Shown here piece after piece: positions 1 through 12,160 of a stretch of DNA of 64,000 bases; the first letter of the stretch is position 1, and every line of letters starts with the position of its first letter. The position numbers and the translations under genes were made by a program. The notes below the pieces were generated by a model. The model saw only the letters and a list, made by a program, of their open reading frames with translations, was not told the DNA's origin and made no database searches. This DNA comes from Spirometra erinaceieuropaei (lineage: Eukaryota; Platyhelminthes; Cestoda; Diphyllobothriidea; Diphyllobothriidae). The DNA lies in contig CACRXP010000387.1 of assembly GCA_902702965.1 (NCBI GenBank), forward strand, positions 506,555 through 570,554. The letters are read 5' to 3'.

Positions 1-580
1 AATCAGCAATGGTCTACAACATACCATGCAAAAAGTGTGATGCGAGGTATATCGTTGAAAGGGATTAACGCCTTGGCACAGGAGTGCATAAACACAAGAT
101 TACAATCAACCCTAAAACAGTTGCGCCTTTGAGAAGGCGAGGGTAACTGGCCATGCCAGTGAGAAGATGGCCAGACTGATGCTTTAAAGTTGTTCCTCGA
201 AGGGCACGCTTAACAGAGCCGCAGAACTGCATCCAGCCTACCAGGCACTATGCACAAGGCTAAAATCGGTTCGGACAAGGCCAGTAGGACAGTCAAGCAA
301 AATCACGCATGGCCGATAGATGATGACAGCGGAAAATAAAGAGGAACTGATCCGAGGTACAGTAACCAGCGTGGAACTACCTCACTGCCGCTCCCACAAG
401 GCCGAAATTAAATCGCTCGAGCACTAACAACTGATCGGCCCCTTGCCAGACGAGGAGCAGGCTAACAGGCGCACTGACGTGCAGGCAATTACTGCGGCTG
501 CAAAAGGACGAAGATCAGGGGGGCCCACCATCGGTCAATCTAGGAGAAGCAAACACTAATAAGCAGCGAACGGGCAGGCC
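1..580 (+). pseudogene. Penelope-like element, GIY-YIG endonuclease and C-terminal end (cut by window edge)
   Basis: In the frame starting near base 18 the translation gives VYNIPC, a CxxC pair (codons 27-29 and 36-38) and RYI followed by V-E (48-59). This matches the N-terminal part of the GIY-YIG nuclease domain at the end of PLE polyproteins, where RYIGET is usual. The glycine of the YIG triad reads Val here and a stop follows within a few codons. In another frame, about 210-330, the piece NRAAELHPAYQAL matches the region after the nuclease in these elements. It is interrupted by stops and needs at least one frame change, so it is a dead copy. Only the 3' part lies in the window. In the family the nuclease nicks DNA to prime reverse transcription; this copy cannot do so. 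Confidence 0.6.
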
Positions 581-810
581 AAATTTGGTGCGTTGAGCAC
601 AGGTATAACACCAGGCAGGGATCAATGCTGAAGCAGTCAACGACAGCAGGTACAACAAACATACTACTCTAATGATGAAAACGAGGGAGTTTACGGAACG
701 TCAGTCCAAATATATTTCGGTTCATGAGCTCGTCCCTTCTTCTTCGTTTTCTCGAGTCAGGATGATCACGTTATATATTTATTTGTGTATATAAGGGAAT
801 TATAAACACT
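581..810. other. tail of PLE or unassigned
   Basis: A-rich sequence between the last recognisable PLE codons and the SINE. It may be the 3' untranslated end of the PLE. Nothing else is recognised. Confidence 0.3.
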
Positions 811-960
811 GACAAAAAAGACTGGGATGGTCAATTCTGGTTCCTTAGTCGTCGTCAGCCAACCTTACCCAGCCTCAAGTTGGACGCACCTGAGGCTTAG
901 AACACATGTTTTCTGATTATTAATCGTTAAGTTACAGGCTCGTTGTCCTATCGGTTGCCA
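811..960 (-). mobile_element. tRNA-derived SINE, decayed copy
   Basis: This segment aligns along its length with the SINE at 56234-56404. Shared landmarks, read on the plus strand, are GACAAA near the start, CAATT/TCTGG, TTAG(C)CGTC(G/A)TCAGCCA, the TACCCA block and GTTCGTTGTC near the end. The tRNA-like head, at the high-coordinate end, is badly worn. SINEs are non-autonomous and rely on a LINE reverse transcriptase. It is probably the oldest of the three copies here. Confidence 0.55.
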
Positions 961-3336
961 TGCAATGATAATAAACATGCACACTGTGCTCACTTATTTC
1001 AGGCGAAAACACGTGTTTATTCATTTTGTCCATTTGGAAATCCCTGTCTATATGCACATAGTCAAGCAGATATCCGCAAATGACAGATGCGATGGAAATC
1101 AAGAGAGATTTGGTTAATATCTAAAAGATGACGACTATTGCGCAAATGTCAACAATCACAAAACAAAAATCTACTTAACTGGCTAAAGTATAGCTTCGAG
1201 TAGTGGATCGTAAAGTGGAAAGTCACCCAGCGAACTAATGCAGATACCGGACTCATGCTCATTTAATAAGGAGGAATAAATAGATGACCAAAATGAGTAA
1301 AGCAATTAACATGAGCGCTGACAGGTATCAGAAAATAGAAGTCAAAGATTGATACTTCTCCTTGGCGTACAACAGTAAGGACCAGGAAATAAAATTCTAT
1401 GAGCGTTTTTTTTCGGGCAAAGTATGTGATGGTAATTACAACGGCGTAAGTGCTGATGGATTGTCCTGAGAGTTCGTTAAACTCAGATTGTATGAGAGTT
1501 TGGCAATAAGCAGCGTAGTTGCGATAGCTAAACATCTGAGCATTCTCTGACTGGGCGTAATGCATGCAGTAACTGAAGCAGTACCTGACCAGCCAAAATG
1601 ATTTTCAATGCTTGCTTAAACATAGTCTGGGCAGAAGCTATCGGCACGATCCAAGCCACTGGTGACGACACGCTTATCACTGCTGCACAAGAAACAGCTT
1701 ACGCACTCAGAAAGGAGGGTTATTAATCCGTCCACGAGTTTGAATTAGATATATGAGTTTTGAGTGCAAAATCCTCAGAAATTAGTATTTGTCCTAACTT
1801 TTCTAAATTTCCTTTGTAAAAATTGCCCCATTTTGAAAACCTTCGGCAAAACCATGAAGACTTACGCTTACAGATGAAAAAACTCATTCTGCTGGAAAAC
1901 GGAAGTCAGCAGTTTTTAACTTCCCTTCGCGCCACGAGAGATGTGCAGACTAGCCGAGGCAAACCTAGGACAAATTGCAATAATTTTGTTTGCTAAAAAC
2001 CAAAAACTACTTTACTGCCCGGAAGACATGGCAACGCATTTGCCCTTATTCAATTTCTAACACAATGCCAAAAGCAGACTACCAAAATTCCCAACACAAA
2101 TATGAAGTTGCGAAATGAATCCCGAAAGTTCATACGAAGTTAGGGAAAAAATGGGGTGCCATGCAATTGCGCTAAAATAAAGTGTGCTTTCCAGCCGAAT
2201 ATTATTTGCCAGCAAGAAATGGATGGTCAAATAGCTAAGGTGGTTATATGGGACTATCGTGTCCCGAAAGTGAAATCACTCACCCGATTTGTGGCGGGTT
2301 CAAATATAAACTTATTTCACTGGCTTACAAATTCTTCAGAGAAGACATTGTCTGGTGGCAGAGGTTTCCACAAAAAAGATGTAGAACAAATTGCTTCCAA
2401 AGGTATTTTCCAGACCGAACTTCATAAAAAGCAGTTAAAAAAATGAAAGTTCTTTAAGGCGTGGGAAACTATGTAGAAGCCAGTTGTCAAAATTACGATG
2501 GCTTACTTTTCGAGATAGAATGATCATTGCTGAAGCACCGTTATCTAATGTTTTAGGAAGGCAATGCGTTTTGTCCTTATGAGTTATAAAAAAGCATGCA
2601 AAGTTAGAGCCTTAAGGCCCACTTCGATCTGATAGAAAACAGTCTCGACGCAAGCATGACAAACTGTAACGCTTCCACGAAAAATGTCAAGACAATTAAC
2701 CACTTTTTAAGTTTTGGTGCAAGGGGTGAAGTCGTAGCAAAGCAAACAGCAATAATTTACTAATTTTGACCGTTGTTAAGACGATCAATTAACTAATGCC
2801 TGTTGCTTCATAGGACGGACTAATAATAAGGGAGAATAGTTGCATTACAATTATTTCAGAGAGTAAATATTGCTCACTTTTGATGATAACTGAACAATAC
2901 ACTTGCTCCCTTATGAGTAAGTAGTAAAAAAATGAAATACGATGCCATGGTGAAGCGCTCCTTCATGGCTGACTATAATGAGAGACAATAGCCCAATCGG
3001 TTCCTTGTGAGTGAGCTTATGCTCGTTTGGTTATAAAACGCTTGACACGATACATTTAGAACTTCTTTATGTAGTTCACTCTAACTTGTTTCCTTGTTTT
3101 TTTAGTTGAATTAAATTGAGCCAAATTCGCGTTCTTCAAATCGGCCGTATTCTAAAAAAACGGTTAATGAGCTAAAATAAGTCAAGGCAACTTAGAGGCT
3201 TCACCTCACGCACATTCCGATATGCGGTTATATTTACCCGAAAATTTTGCCCTTGTAATTCTGTTTATGAGAGAATAGCAAAAACCAACACTTTGGGAGT
3301 GACTGCCAGAATAATAGTCTTTAGAACAAAGATCTA
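961..3336. other. no recognisable feature
   Basis: AT-rich sequence with short open frames only (100 codons or fewer), none with a recognisable domain. I see no repeat shared with the rest of the window. Confidence 0.5.
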
Positions 3337-4299
3337 CAGTAGTTGTGTCATCTCAACAAATGTTATTTGAAGTTCTGAAATGCGTTTTTTGGTTCAAAAA
3401 GATGATTTAGGTGGGGTTTTAATATTAATTGTCGTGTACTACAATCCCAAGATGATTCAGTCACGTCAGGACTCAGGCTTTTGAACGAGCTTCCTTTCGG
3501 CAATCTGCAAGACTACACACTGTAAGAGACGGCTACTAATATAATGTGAAGTTCCTCATTTTGTTTTCGATGTCCTTATAAATTTAAATATATTCTACAG
3601 TTAACATGTAAAAGAATATTCTTTCTTACACTCATTTGATGGCAAATGACTTCTTCTTTAAATTTAAGGCATGAACAAAGAACGCCTTTGTTTGCAAGAA
3701 AACCTTTTCAATTCCCGAATAATTATGAGGCCGGTCTGTCATCACAAATGCATTCAGGGTTTCCAAAATACAAGCTGCATTTCTTCCATGTGGAGAAATC
3801 ATGCATTTCTGTATGCTAATAGGAATATTCTATGTGGAGCTTACAAAATGTTGCAAGGGCTGCCGACCGCGTTGTATACTTTATGAATAACACTGTCAAA
3901 TGAGCAGATATGATGATCTATGAATGGACATTTCACGGTCTAAAAAATCTCATGGCTAAAAATTTGCCTGGAACCAAGAAGTACCATTCCCCCAAGCACG
4001 GAATTCAAAAAAGCAGTAATTTGCAACCAAACGACACAAGAAAGAATATTTTTACAAATGTTTTAGTGAGATTTAGTTGAATTTATAATAGCATCTAAAA
4101 TAATAGAGAAAATTCCATACTTCGAGAGTAGTCATTTTAAAGAGCGTTGTTTATGCAGCCAGCATCTGGAGTGATTGGAATACCTTGGGCTTATGCTGCA
4201 ACGATGATTAATATTACAACACTACCTAAATAACTTTTTTTGAATTATAAACACATATCAGAATATCGGTTAGTGTTTCATGAGATAACACATCTGCGA
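3337..4299. mobile_element. FB3: palindromic non-autonomous DNA transposon, 963 bp
   Basis: Two inverted arms of about 330 bp (3337-3665 and about 3970-4299) enclose a non-coding centre. The left end is flanked by TA (3335-3336) and begins CAGTAGTTGTGTCATCTCA. The right end, read inwards on the minus strand, gives TCGCAGATGTGTTATCTCA and is flanked by TA (4300-4301). The arms share CAAATG/GAAACA, AATATTCTTTCTT and related blocks with FB1, FB2 and FB4. TA flanks and CAGT-type ends fit the Tc1/mariner class. The two open frames inside it (about 70 codons) look accidental. No transposase is visible, so movement would have depended on one supplied elsewhere. Confidence 0.75.
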
Positions 4300-4301
4300 T
4301 A

Positions 4302-7300
4302 CTTTACATTTTATTTGATTCGGAGAAACGCTATCAAAGCTGCATGTTAAAGTTTTATGGTGTCTGTACTATTTGTTTGCCAGGATTAACCGGTCATAAT
4401 ATCTGGTTATAGATAATTTATCAAAATGTCAAAAAACGAATTAGTAGTTAATGTTAAAGCGACAATCTGGACGGGCGATCAGATGAAGACGCGAGTGTTT
4501 TTATTACGTATGCATTGTGGGATTCTACGGACGATATTGTTGTCATCAAGTGTATCATAAGGTGCCTCTTTGATTCAACCTAAAATTAGCACCGATGACT
4601 ATAAATTACGAAGGAGAACAAAATGTGCACTTATCGAATCTGCCTAAATAATGGGAGGTGAGCGACTGGGCGTTCACATGCCGATGTGCGTACTTACTGA
4701 CCTGAATCTCAGAGCATCCCATATCTGGTGGTAAGAAATTTACTGAGGGCGCAACACAGTTTTGAGAAAACTCAAATTGCAAAACTCTGAAAAACCCGAC
4801 TTGCTTAATTTCTGGCACAGCTAGCACACTATTAAACTCTTATCTATAATTATCTGCCTGACGTTTACATGTCCAAATCTTCAACAGTCATATTACATGA
4901 CAAAATTAAAATGCAGTATGTTAGGATGAAACGAGGTGCACACTACCTCCACTAGTTGGCGTAAAGACAGAGATCGTCCGTTTGTTACCTTCTTAGTGTG
5001 AACATTTGTGTGCGGATGACTGATACACTATTAGATAGAACAAAGAAATTAGGTCGAATAGTCAGAAACAACTTCCATTTTTATGGCCTACTGAAACTTG
5101 GAAGTTAACGATCGGAAAACATGTGCTACCACAAGGGCGCACATTGTCGGACCTCAATTCTCATCGGGTGTCCGATTTTCTGGATCGTGATAAGTAAGCA
5201 CTCTTCACGCTTTGGTCCTTTTTATTAGAGGGAAAATGTTTCTTCTCAGCGCAGTAACAAGCTGAGGCGCGACTTTAAGTCTCGTTTTAGTATGCAAAGT
5301 TGAGTCTCGGGTGGCGGTCAGGAGAAGTGCGACATCTACGCTATGTGTTCGAATTTGCTGCAATTGAGAAGTAGAAAAAAAAAACAAAACAAAGAGATTG
5401 CAGGTCTGGATTTGACAGTGATTATCAGTTTTTGGAACTAAGTCGGGCTGGAACCCAAGAAGTCACCATGAAGACCGCATTGTATCCACTGCACGCGGTA
5501 ACCTCCAAGCACAAGTCCGACGTCATCGCTGAATGCTCTTCATGCTGCTTGTCAGCACCAACAGAAGCAACCCCCTAGTAATGTGTTCCCATACAAACTC
5601 CCACATTTCTAAACTGCATTTGCTACGAAGCCTCGAGATTTTTAAGCACTGAACCTTATCTATATGATTATTACGAGTAAATTTTGTACTGTGTCATCAA
5701 CAGTAAATCCCTCGTGATTTTATCATATGCGGTTACCGTGTTTCTTTCTGCGTCCTTGTGGAATACGCTGCAGTTAAGCGAATAAGTAAGGCAGGCATTC
5801 TGTCAGATGTATCATGTTCGGGGTAAATGGTCAAATGACGAGTAGACCATTTGATTTCAAGGAAATGAATAAGGTAAACATACTGTCAAAAGTATCCATT
5901 CTGACTTTGATAACCAAGTGAAGACGTCCACTCAACAAAAGTGAGTGACGACCATTTAAGCACCGGTTTCGTGAAGTAGTTATATTTCAGTCTTGCCCTG
6001 TACTGCTCACAGAGGATTACAGTCACAGTATATAGACAAAGGCGTCCTACGCATGTTAAATAAACGATGAAAAAGCGAGTAATATTGGCGGCCAAGCGTT
6101 CGGACTTCTCAGTTCCAACGTTCCAGTCGGACTGGACTTGTCAGCTTCTATGTGAAAGCGCCCTCCTTTGTCAATCTCGTGTAAGTTTTCCAACAAGATA
6201 AAACTCTAGCGACGGTCCACATCAGACATAGCTTATGAAAAGCCCCTGGAATAGGCTAGACGATGTTTCTCAAAGTGGAGTACAGTGCAAGAAACTCAAA
6301 ACCATTCGAATCATTTCATAAACTAAAACATCAGCGACACGTGATTGCCATTTAAGGAAACTGGATCACATTCATAGGCAATCTTTCAGAACAGGAGGAC
6401 ATTGCGAAAGAAGAAGCGCTTTGCTAGATGTGAGACCCCTGACAAGCAGTTGATATCATCGTCATATTAATTGACCTATTTCTCTACCCAGAATGTCACG
6501 TTATTCCACTGAAGTAAATTCTGTAGCTTGTGGGAGAATTTGTAATTACATCTGTTGACTTGAGAGTGATGTTCACCGATTGGCACTGGTTACAGACCGA
6601 GATATACGCCTTTCGTTTTGTTTAAAACGCAGATCTGGAGACCTCGCAAACTTTAACATGGCAACGACTAATGCCGAATGAAAAGATGCTGCCAAATGGA
6701 CTGGGCAGACAGAAATGGTAATTTTTCGTCGGGCATACCTAACCTTCTAGTCCAGAAAGCCTACGACTTGAAGTGTCCATTAGTGCTGATTTAAAGGCAA
6801 TTAACGAGGCAAAAGTCAACTTCTGGAATGTAGATAACCCAGCAGCGATAGTCTTCAGGAAAAAGTTCTCCGTGTTAATCGACACTTCGCGGGCATCATG
6901 AATAAGGCAAAGGTTTGGAGGTCGACCTCATAAAGGTACTATCAGTGCAGTCTAGACCCTTCATTCAACCTTCATCTCCGTACTATCGGCGTTGCATGTG
7001 CGGCAGCAGATCTTCACAAGTTGAGCCGTTTGCAGCCCTTAAAATTCTGGTTGATTATTATTTGTAAATGGGACCTCCTAATTCCAGAATCGTGTGCTGG
7101 AGGATTCTGTAAAGGCGCTGTGGCCTATACTGACTTCAGACCTATCTTAAATGGGCGAAAACAACCGCAATATCATAACGCCATCTCACGACACACGTCA
7201 AGCTCATTGAACACGGTGGTAGTTATTTCCAATGCACGAAAAAAGCAAAGGCTACCTTAGCGAGGATTTAGCATCACGTATACTGGAAGATAGCCACAGG

Positions 7301-7970
7301 TTAACCCGTAAACTGTAACATGTTTACTGATGACGGATCACCTTTCTAGCCATGAGCATTATATGGTGGCACGAGTCTGGACCTCATATAGACCAATTTC
7401 GATGGGGCCAACGCAACAGCTCTGCATTCCACTTGGGGGTGACATATGCATAAAGTACACCAAAGAATATGGTTCGCTTGAGTCCTCAACTTTTTCTCTT
7501 GATTTCAACGCAAGAAGGGATACACAGACGATAAAATATTCATATTAGTCTTTTAAGAGACTTCAATTTTGAAATTTGTTGTTAAAACAACAGCGTGTTT
7601 CTGTCTTCACAGTTTACCAGTGGAAGAATAGTTTGAGACAGCTGGCATAATTATAAACCCAATCTACTGATCACGGGCTTACTAATGTTGTTGGCAAAAC
7701 ACGCAACACGGAAACAGCCAGAAATCTCAAGGAGACCTCTTTAAGGCAAAATTCCAGGTGATGTGAGTCGTTTTTAACGGCATAGGCTTAGAACTCATTT
7801 TGAGAATCGTAAGAAAGTATAAAAACTCAGATTGTGTTCAAAATGCTGTAATTAAATAGTCGACGAAACTATCCAAATTATAAGTGAAGTGAGTAAACAA
7901 TTAGTGGAAAACATAGTAGGCAACTTCTTTCTTGCAAATGATTGGCGATTCATCCTCGGAAGGATAAAGC
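4302..7970. other. no recognisable feature
   Basis: About 3.7 kb with only short frames (79 codons or fewer). No domain, repeat or RNA gene was recognised on either strand. Confidence 0.5.
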
Positions 7971-8185
7971 AGTTCGACCATCGTGAAAGATGATGTCTAC
8001 CGTCTGCCCCAAGGCATAATGGGTGCAGGAAGGGGAAGTACGCATGGATTAGTTCATAACGATTGTAAACTTGCACATAATGTGGTGTACATTTTCTTCC
8101 CCTACCCACAAGGAGCTCAGTGGAAATATGGAGCCCAGGAGCCCGGATGTGAACTCGACTGCAGTGAATGAAAAAGACTGGACAG
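7971..8185 (+). repeat. repeat family R, 5' module only (R1)
   Basis: Starts AGTTCGACCATCGTGAAAGA and continues GATGTCTACCGTCTGCCCC, matching the head of the R copies at 18787 and 40515. Homology fades near 8185. The overlapping open frames on both strands (62 and 114 codons) are shadows of this repeat. Confidence 0.55.
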
Positions 8186-9070
8186 TCCCTCCGCACGTGT
8201 CACACACTTGAAAAGATTAAACTCACTAAACTAGACAAAATGCAGACGTAATAACACTGACCGTGCAATTGGCAACACACAATATAAAAGCTATTCCAAG
8301 AAATACTTCTCTGTATACCCGAAAACGTGAGTTCCAGACAGTAGCTGAGATGCGAACTAGATCGTTAATTTGTAAAACCTAACTACTGTCCTGTCCCATA
8401 ATGTTGAAATACTCGCAAGAGGTGACAGCTGGGCAGGTTGTGAGCTTCTCGAGTCTTCACTTTTTGGCTCGGATTCAGTGAAAAAACGATTGATTTCCCT
8501 AATATAAATCTCTGTCTAGGCGAAGTAAATAATTAGATGGTGAGCACATAGGTATTGCCCCTGGGATGGTAGAAAGAGGCAAATGATATGTGATTTGTCA
8601 TTCGGACTTGGCCGCCTAGGCTATTATCAATCCAAATGGGAGTAAATACGTTAGATGCGGCGGCCACCGATTCCATAGGTGTGTGGAGGTGCATTTGCTA
8701 CACCAAATGCTTACTGCAACCTCGTGTCTACATTACCCTTACCTGCTTCTACCTCTAATGCTCGAATGTGAACTCTTCACTTTAGGCTAATAAAGCATCT
8801 TATCCAGCTACCGATTTCATTGCTTTGAAAGCGAAAATGCTATCAAAGGGATCAGCGATTAGCCAAAAATATGGTCGAATGTGGTTTGGTGGCCCCAGCT
8901 GGAGTAAGTAACCCTCAGTCGCCTCTAATACGGGACCGGTGGTAATAGGGATTTATATAGGTGGAGCTGGGGAAAGCACAAGCGACGAGGTAAAGTAGTT
9001 GTATGCTAAAGAAAAGCTATTGAAAGTGCGTGGTTGTACTTTCAATGGTTGAGAAATAGCTGTGCTAACT
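8186..9070. other. mostly unassigned; possible Merlin-related scrap
   Basis: No gene seen. At 8936-8972 a block containing GGTGGTAATAGGG followed by TTTATA and AGGTGG resembles the start of the Merlin transposase remnant at 36251. A 9-bp perfect hairpin with a 10-nt loop lies at 9019-9046. Confidence 0.25.
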
Positions 9071-9132
9071 CTTAACCCTAACCCCAAACCATCATCCATA
9101 ACCATAACCCCTAACCCTTAACCCCAACCTCA
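9071..9132. repeat. degenerate interstitial telomere-like tract (CCCTAA/TTAGGG)
   Basis: About 62 bp made of variants of CCCTAA: CTTAACCCTAACCCC, then ATAACCATAACCCC and TAACCCTTAACCCC. TTAGGG is the known flatworm telomere repeat. The units are imperfect, so this is an old or seeded tract and not a chromosome end. Confidence 0.6.
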
Positions 9133-10364
9133 ACAGTATTGTGTCCATCAGGTGTAGTTACCAAACCACACCTTACCAAAAATATTATTCGGACATATTA
9201 AGGAAATGGATAACTCAGTCATAACACGCATTTTACAGCGCACATCGGAACCGCGGTCTTTTACCTTGTCACAATAATATGTTTCAATAATATATTTTTG
9301 TTATTAGAAACGACTGACTTTGTCATCTGACTGACGTATTATTAGATAAACCTGTCATTTGTCCACACAGTCGGTCTATGATGCTATCTCAGAACCACAA
9401 CTGTTAGCATAACGGTTACCTCCCATTAAAGGCTAGGTGGAAGGAGGCATTAAACACTTTTCACACCTGGCAGGCGAAGTTGTAGTAGCCCAGATTTAGG
9501 ACGTGTGGCACAACCACTGAGTCGAGGTAATTGCGTCTCATAGTTAGTGCTTTTGACTCTAGAATTTTCTCTTGGCTCATAGTTTTCCTTAGCAAAATAA
9601 ATATTCCGATACAAATCATGAATTGCCTCCCGCTTAAAATGCTATTAAATAATCCTGATGTGTGCTTCTACAACGACTGATAAAGGCATTGATGCTTAAC
9701 GCTCAATAGCATTCCTACCGGTTAAATTATTCCAACTTGTATGGCCACCTAATTTTCCATAACGTCGTTGAAATGCAAAAATCATTACACATCCATGGGT
9801 GTATATATGTCTCACTAATAAAATCGGTTAAAATTTTACACTGAACTGAATTTTAGAAGTGTACAGATCGTTAGCTAAGACATTTCTAGAAGTAATAAGT
9901 CATTAGAATAAAAGTTGAAGAAGATGAGAGTATCCTCTTTCACCCAGCGCTAATTTTGTCCTTCTTAAAGCACCAGTCCTCATTTTGCACCGAAAGGGGT
10001 ACTATCATCACTTACTTGCAGCCGCAAAACCTCGTGTTAAATGTGGTCATTTTTGGGCAAATATCTTTGCCTGGATATTTGCAATAGGACAACTTTTCTG
10101 TTCCTATTCTGTAAACTTGAGGAACAGAAATATTTTGGGGAAATATTCTGCTAAGGTTCAATTAAGATAAAAGTAGGCTGAAAGAAATATTATTACCTTT
10201 GCAAAAAATTCTCGCAAACTTTGCTCTGATTTACCTTAAAAAGGCCTGCACTGGTGAATGGTGCGAGGGAAATCCTTGTTTGCACTGTGCATTTTAGAAT
10301 AGAAAAGTAATCATAGGCTCTGCGAATACTCCGTGTCACATTGTAAAATCAATGTAGTAAAGAC
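9133..10364. other. no recognisable feature
   Basis: AT-rich sequence with short frames only. Nothing was identified. Confidence 0.45.
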
Positions 10365-10437
10365 GTGTTTTTGATAACTATCATCAGGTCAGTACAACTG
10401 CACTGAAATTAAAAATTTGAGAAGTTCATAGGGTTTA
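10365..10437 (+). repeat. left inverted terminal repeat of PLE-1
   Basis: This 73-bp segment is about 80% identical to the reverse complement of 11724-11797. Both begin GTGTTTT and end GGTTTA, with CAGTACA and GAGAAGTTCA shared between. It directly precedes the truncated reverse transcriptase. Penelope elements are known for terminal repeats that can be inverted when the copy is 5' truncated. Confidence 0.7.
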
Positions 10438-10466
10438 TAAGTGAAAACGGTAAAAGGACCGCTGAC

Positions 10467-11697
10467 ATGCTGCACACAATGTGTCCAGTTTCTCTGGAGT
10501 GGTCAACTATAAAGGCAAATGGTGTAGCGATGGACTTGCCGCTTGGTACGTTCCCTGCAACAGTTTTCATGGTCAAAGTCGAGAAGGCAAGGTTGCAAGA
10601 AACTTTTAATAACTTTGATTCCTACGGTCGGTACATGGACGACATTTTCTGTCCGAGAGATCTGACCACCAATACCGACGCCCTGGTCCAAATTTTAACA
10701 TTGCACACCCCTCGCTAAAGTTCTCTGCAAAGTTTGAGGCAGGCGACAAATCGTTTTCCTTGATGTCCTTCTGCACAGAGAAGAGGATTGATCTATCCAG
10801 CGCCGGGTATTCCGAAAGAAAACCTGGGCCGGACAATGCATTAATTGTCGCGGATTTGTCCCCCTAGATATTAGACGCGATTCGGTACAGATATTGGCAG
10901 CTGAAACGCGGCGTCTCTGCTCTTCTGAAAATGTTGAAGCAGAACTCCAGCAGGGGCTGAACATTCTCCGCGAAAACGGATACCCAGAATGATTTACCTT
11001 CCGAAATATCGAAGAGCGCACTGCAAAACTTACCACGGCGACTGCAGAAAAGAAAGGCTTGTTTAGAGAACCGCCTTTTCAAGAGGACGCAACAAGCGAC
11101 CTGGCAAGGCGACATCTGAAGACATCGATCACTAGCGCTTTCTTCGCGACGAATTTACGTGTATGTTTCCCAATCTCTCCTATCTCATAATTGGGAAGTG
11201 AAGACCGACTGCCGTTACAGGCCACATCGATGTGTATTTACTCATTTAGCTACTCTTGTGGAGCGGGATACATTGGTCGTACAACGGGACGCCTGGAAAA
11301 GAGCATACGCAGACTCATGCCAACCTGGCAAAGCAGAGGTGAAAACAGATCGAGCTTGAATTCGATTACCGCACATCTGGCCTATACAAGCGACCGATTC
11401 GATGCCAAAAAGCCTTTCAGGTTGTCTACCGAGCACCAGCAAAATTCTCCGTAGGTCTACTTCAACGGCTGAGGCAGTGACGATACGGTAAGCTAATCTA
11501 GTGCTATGTTGTCAAAAGACGTTGGCTTGGGCGCTTTGTCTTCCGTGGCCAACGCCAACCCCAGATGGTTATCACACGCCGCCCCAACCTCCTGATGACA
11601 GTGATGTGCACTCCACGCACCCAATTTACAAACATCACTCACAGCCTATGCCACCTCCCATTGCCAAACTCGTCATGCGGGTGGCGTGGAAGCGATG
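10467..11697 (+). pseudogene. PLE-1: Penelope-like reverse transcriptase plus GIY-YIG endonuclease, 5' truncated
   Basis: The first open frame (10467-10718) carries YGRYMDDIF, the catalytic YxDD of the reverse transcriptase at 10632-10643, preceded by VAMDLPLGTFPA. In shifted frames the C-terminal side of the RT follows, with VEAELQQGLNILRENGYPE around 10930-10990, a stretch typical of PLEs. The GIY-YIG nuclease is at about 11245-11330: SYSCGAGYIGRTTGRLEK, with the YIG triad at 11269-11277 intact. The tail ends near LPWP and a proline-rich run (11540-11660). At least four frame changes or stops break it, and the first two thirds of the RT are missing. Inverted repeats at 10365 and 11724 bound the copy. 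In the family the RT copies the element RNA and the nuclease opens the target. This copy is inactive. Confidence 0.85.
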
Positions 11698-11723
11698 ACT
11701 GTCAATAGCCTCTGAGCCATTTT

Positions 11724-11797
11724 TAAACCATGTGAACTTCTCGAATTTCCAATTTCTATGTAACTGTACTGGCCTGGTGATGAGTTACCGAAAACAC
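11724..11797 (-). repeat. right inverted terminal repeat of PLE-1
   Basis: Reverse-complement partner of 10365-10437. It lies just after the last PLE codons, which supports it being the terminal repeat of the element. Confidence 0.7.
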
Positions 11798-12012
11798 ATG
11801 TTTGCCAAATTGACTTTTCAGGTGTAATCATATGCGTCAGCTAAAAGAGCACTCTCAGTAAACTATGGTACTACCGCTCCCTGTTTGTGTGCGGAGGGCA
11901 TTTTCCTCCAACAATTTAATACTCTACTCATAATATAGGGGAACTGAAATAATAACCGACGTTTTTATTGCGTGAATATCCTAAATCTGTAAATATAACT
12001 TATCACTGGTAC

Positions 12013-12160
12013 ATGGCCTATTGGTAGAACGCTGGACTTGATAATGCTCAGTGACCAAAGCATCGGGGGTCGGATCGCAGTCTTACAAACTTGAAGTTGA
12101 ATAGGGTTGGCTCACGACGGTCAATTGGCTATAAACGGCCATGTCAGATTTTCTTGTCTC
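12013..12160 (+). mobile_element. tRNA-derived SINE, plus-strand copy
   Basis: The head GGCCTATTGGTAGAACGC resembles a pol III A box, and GGGGTCGGATCGCAGTC about 45 bp later is a worn B box. The body at 12107-12160 (TTGGCTCACGACGGTCAATT, then GGCCATG and TCTTGTCTCC) matches the body of the minus-strand copy at 56234-56404 when that is reverse-complemented. The overlapping frames from 12091 are not coding. Confidence 0.6.
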
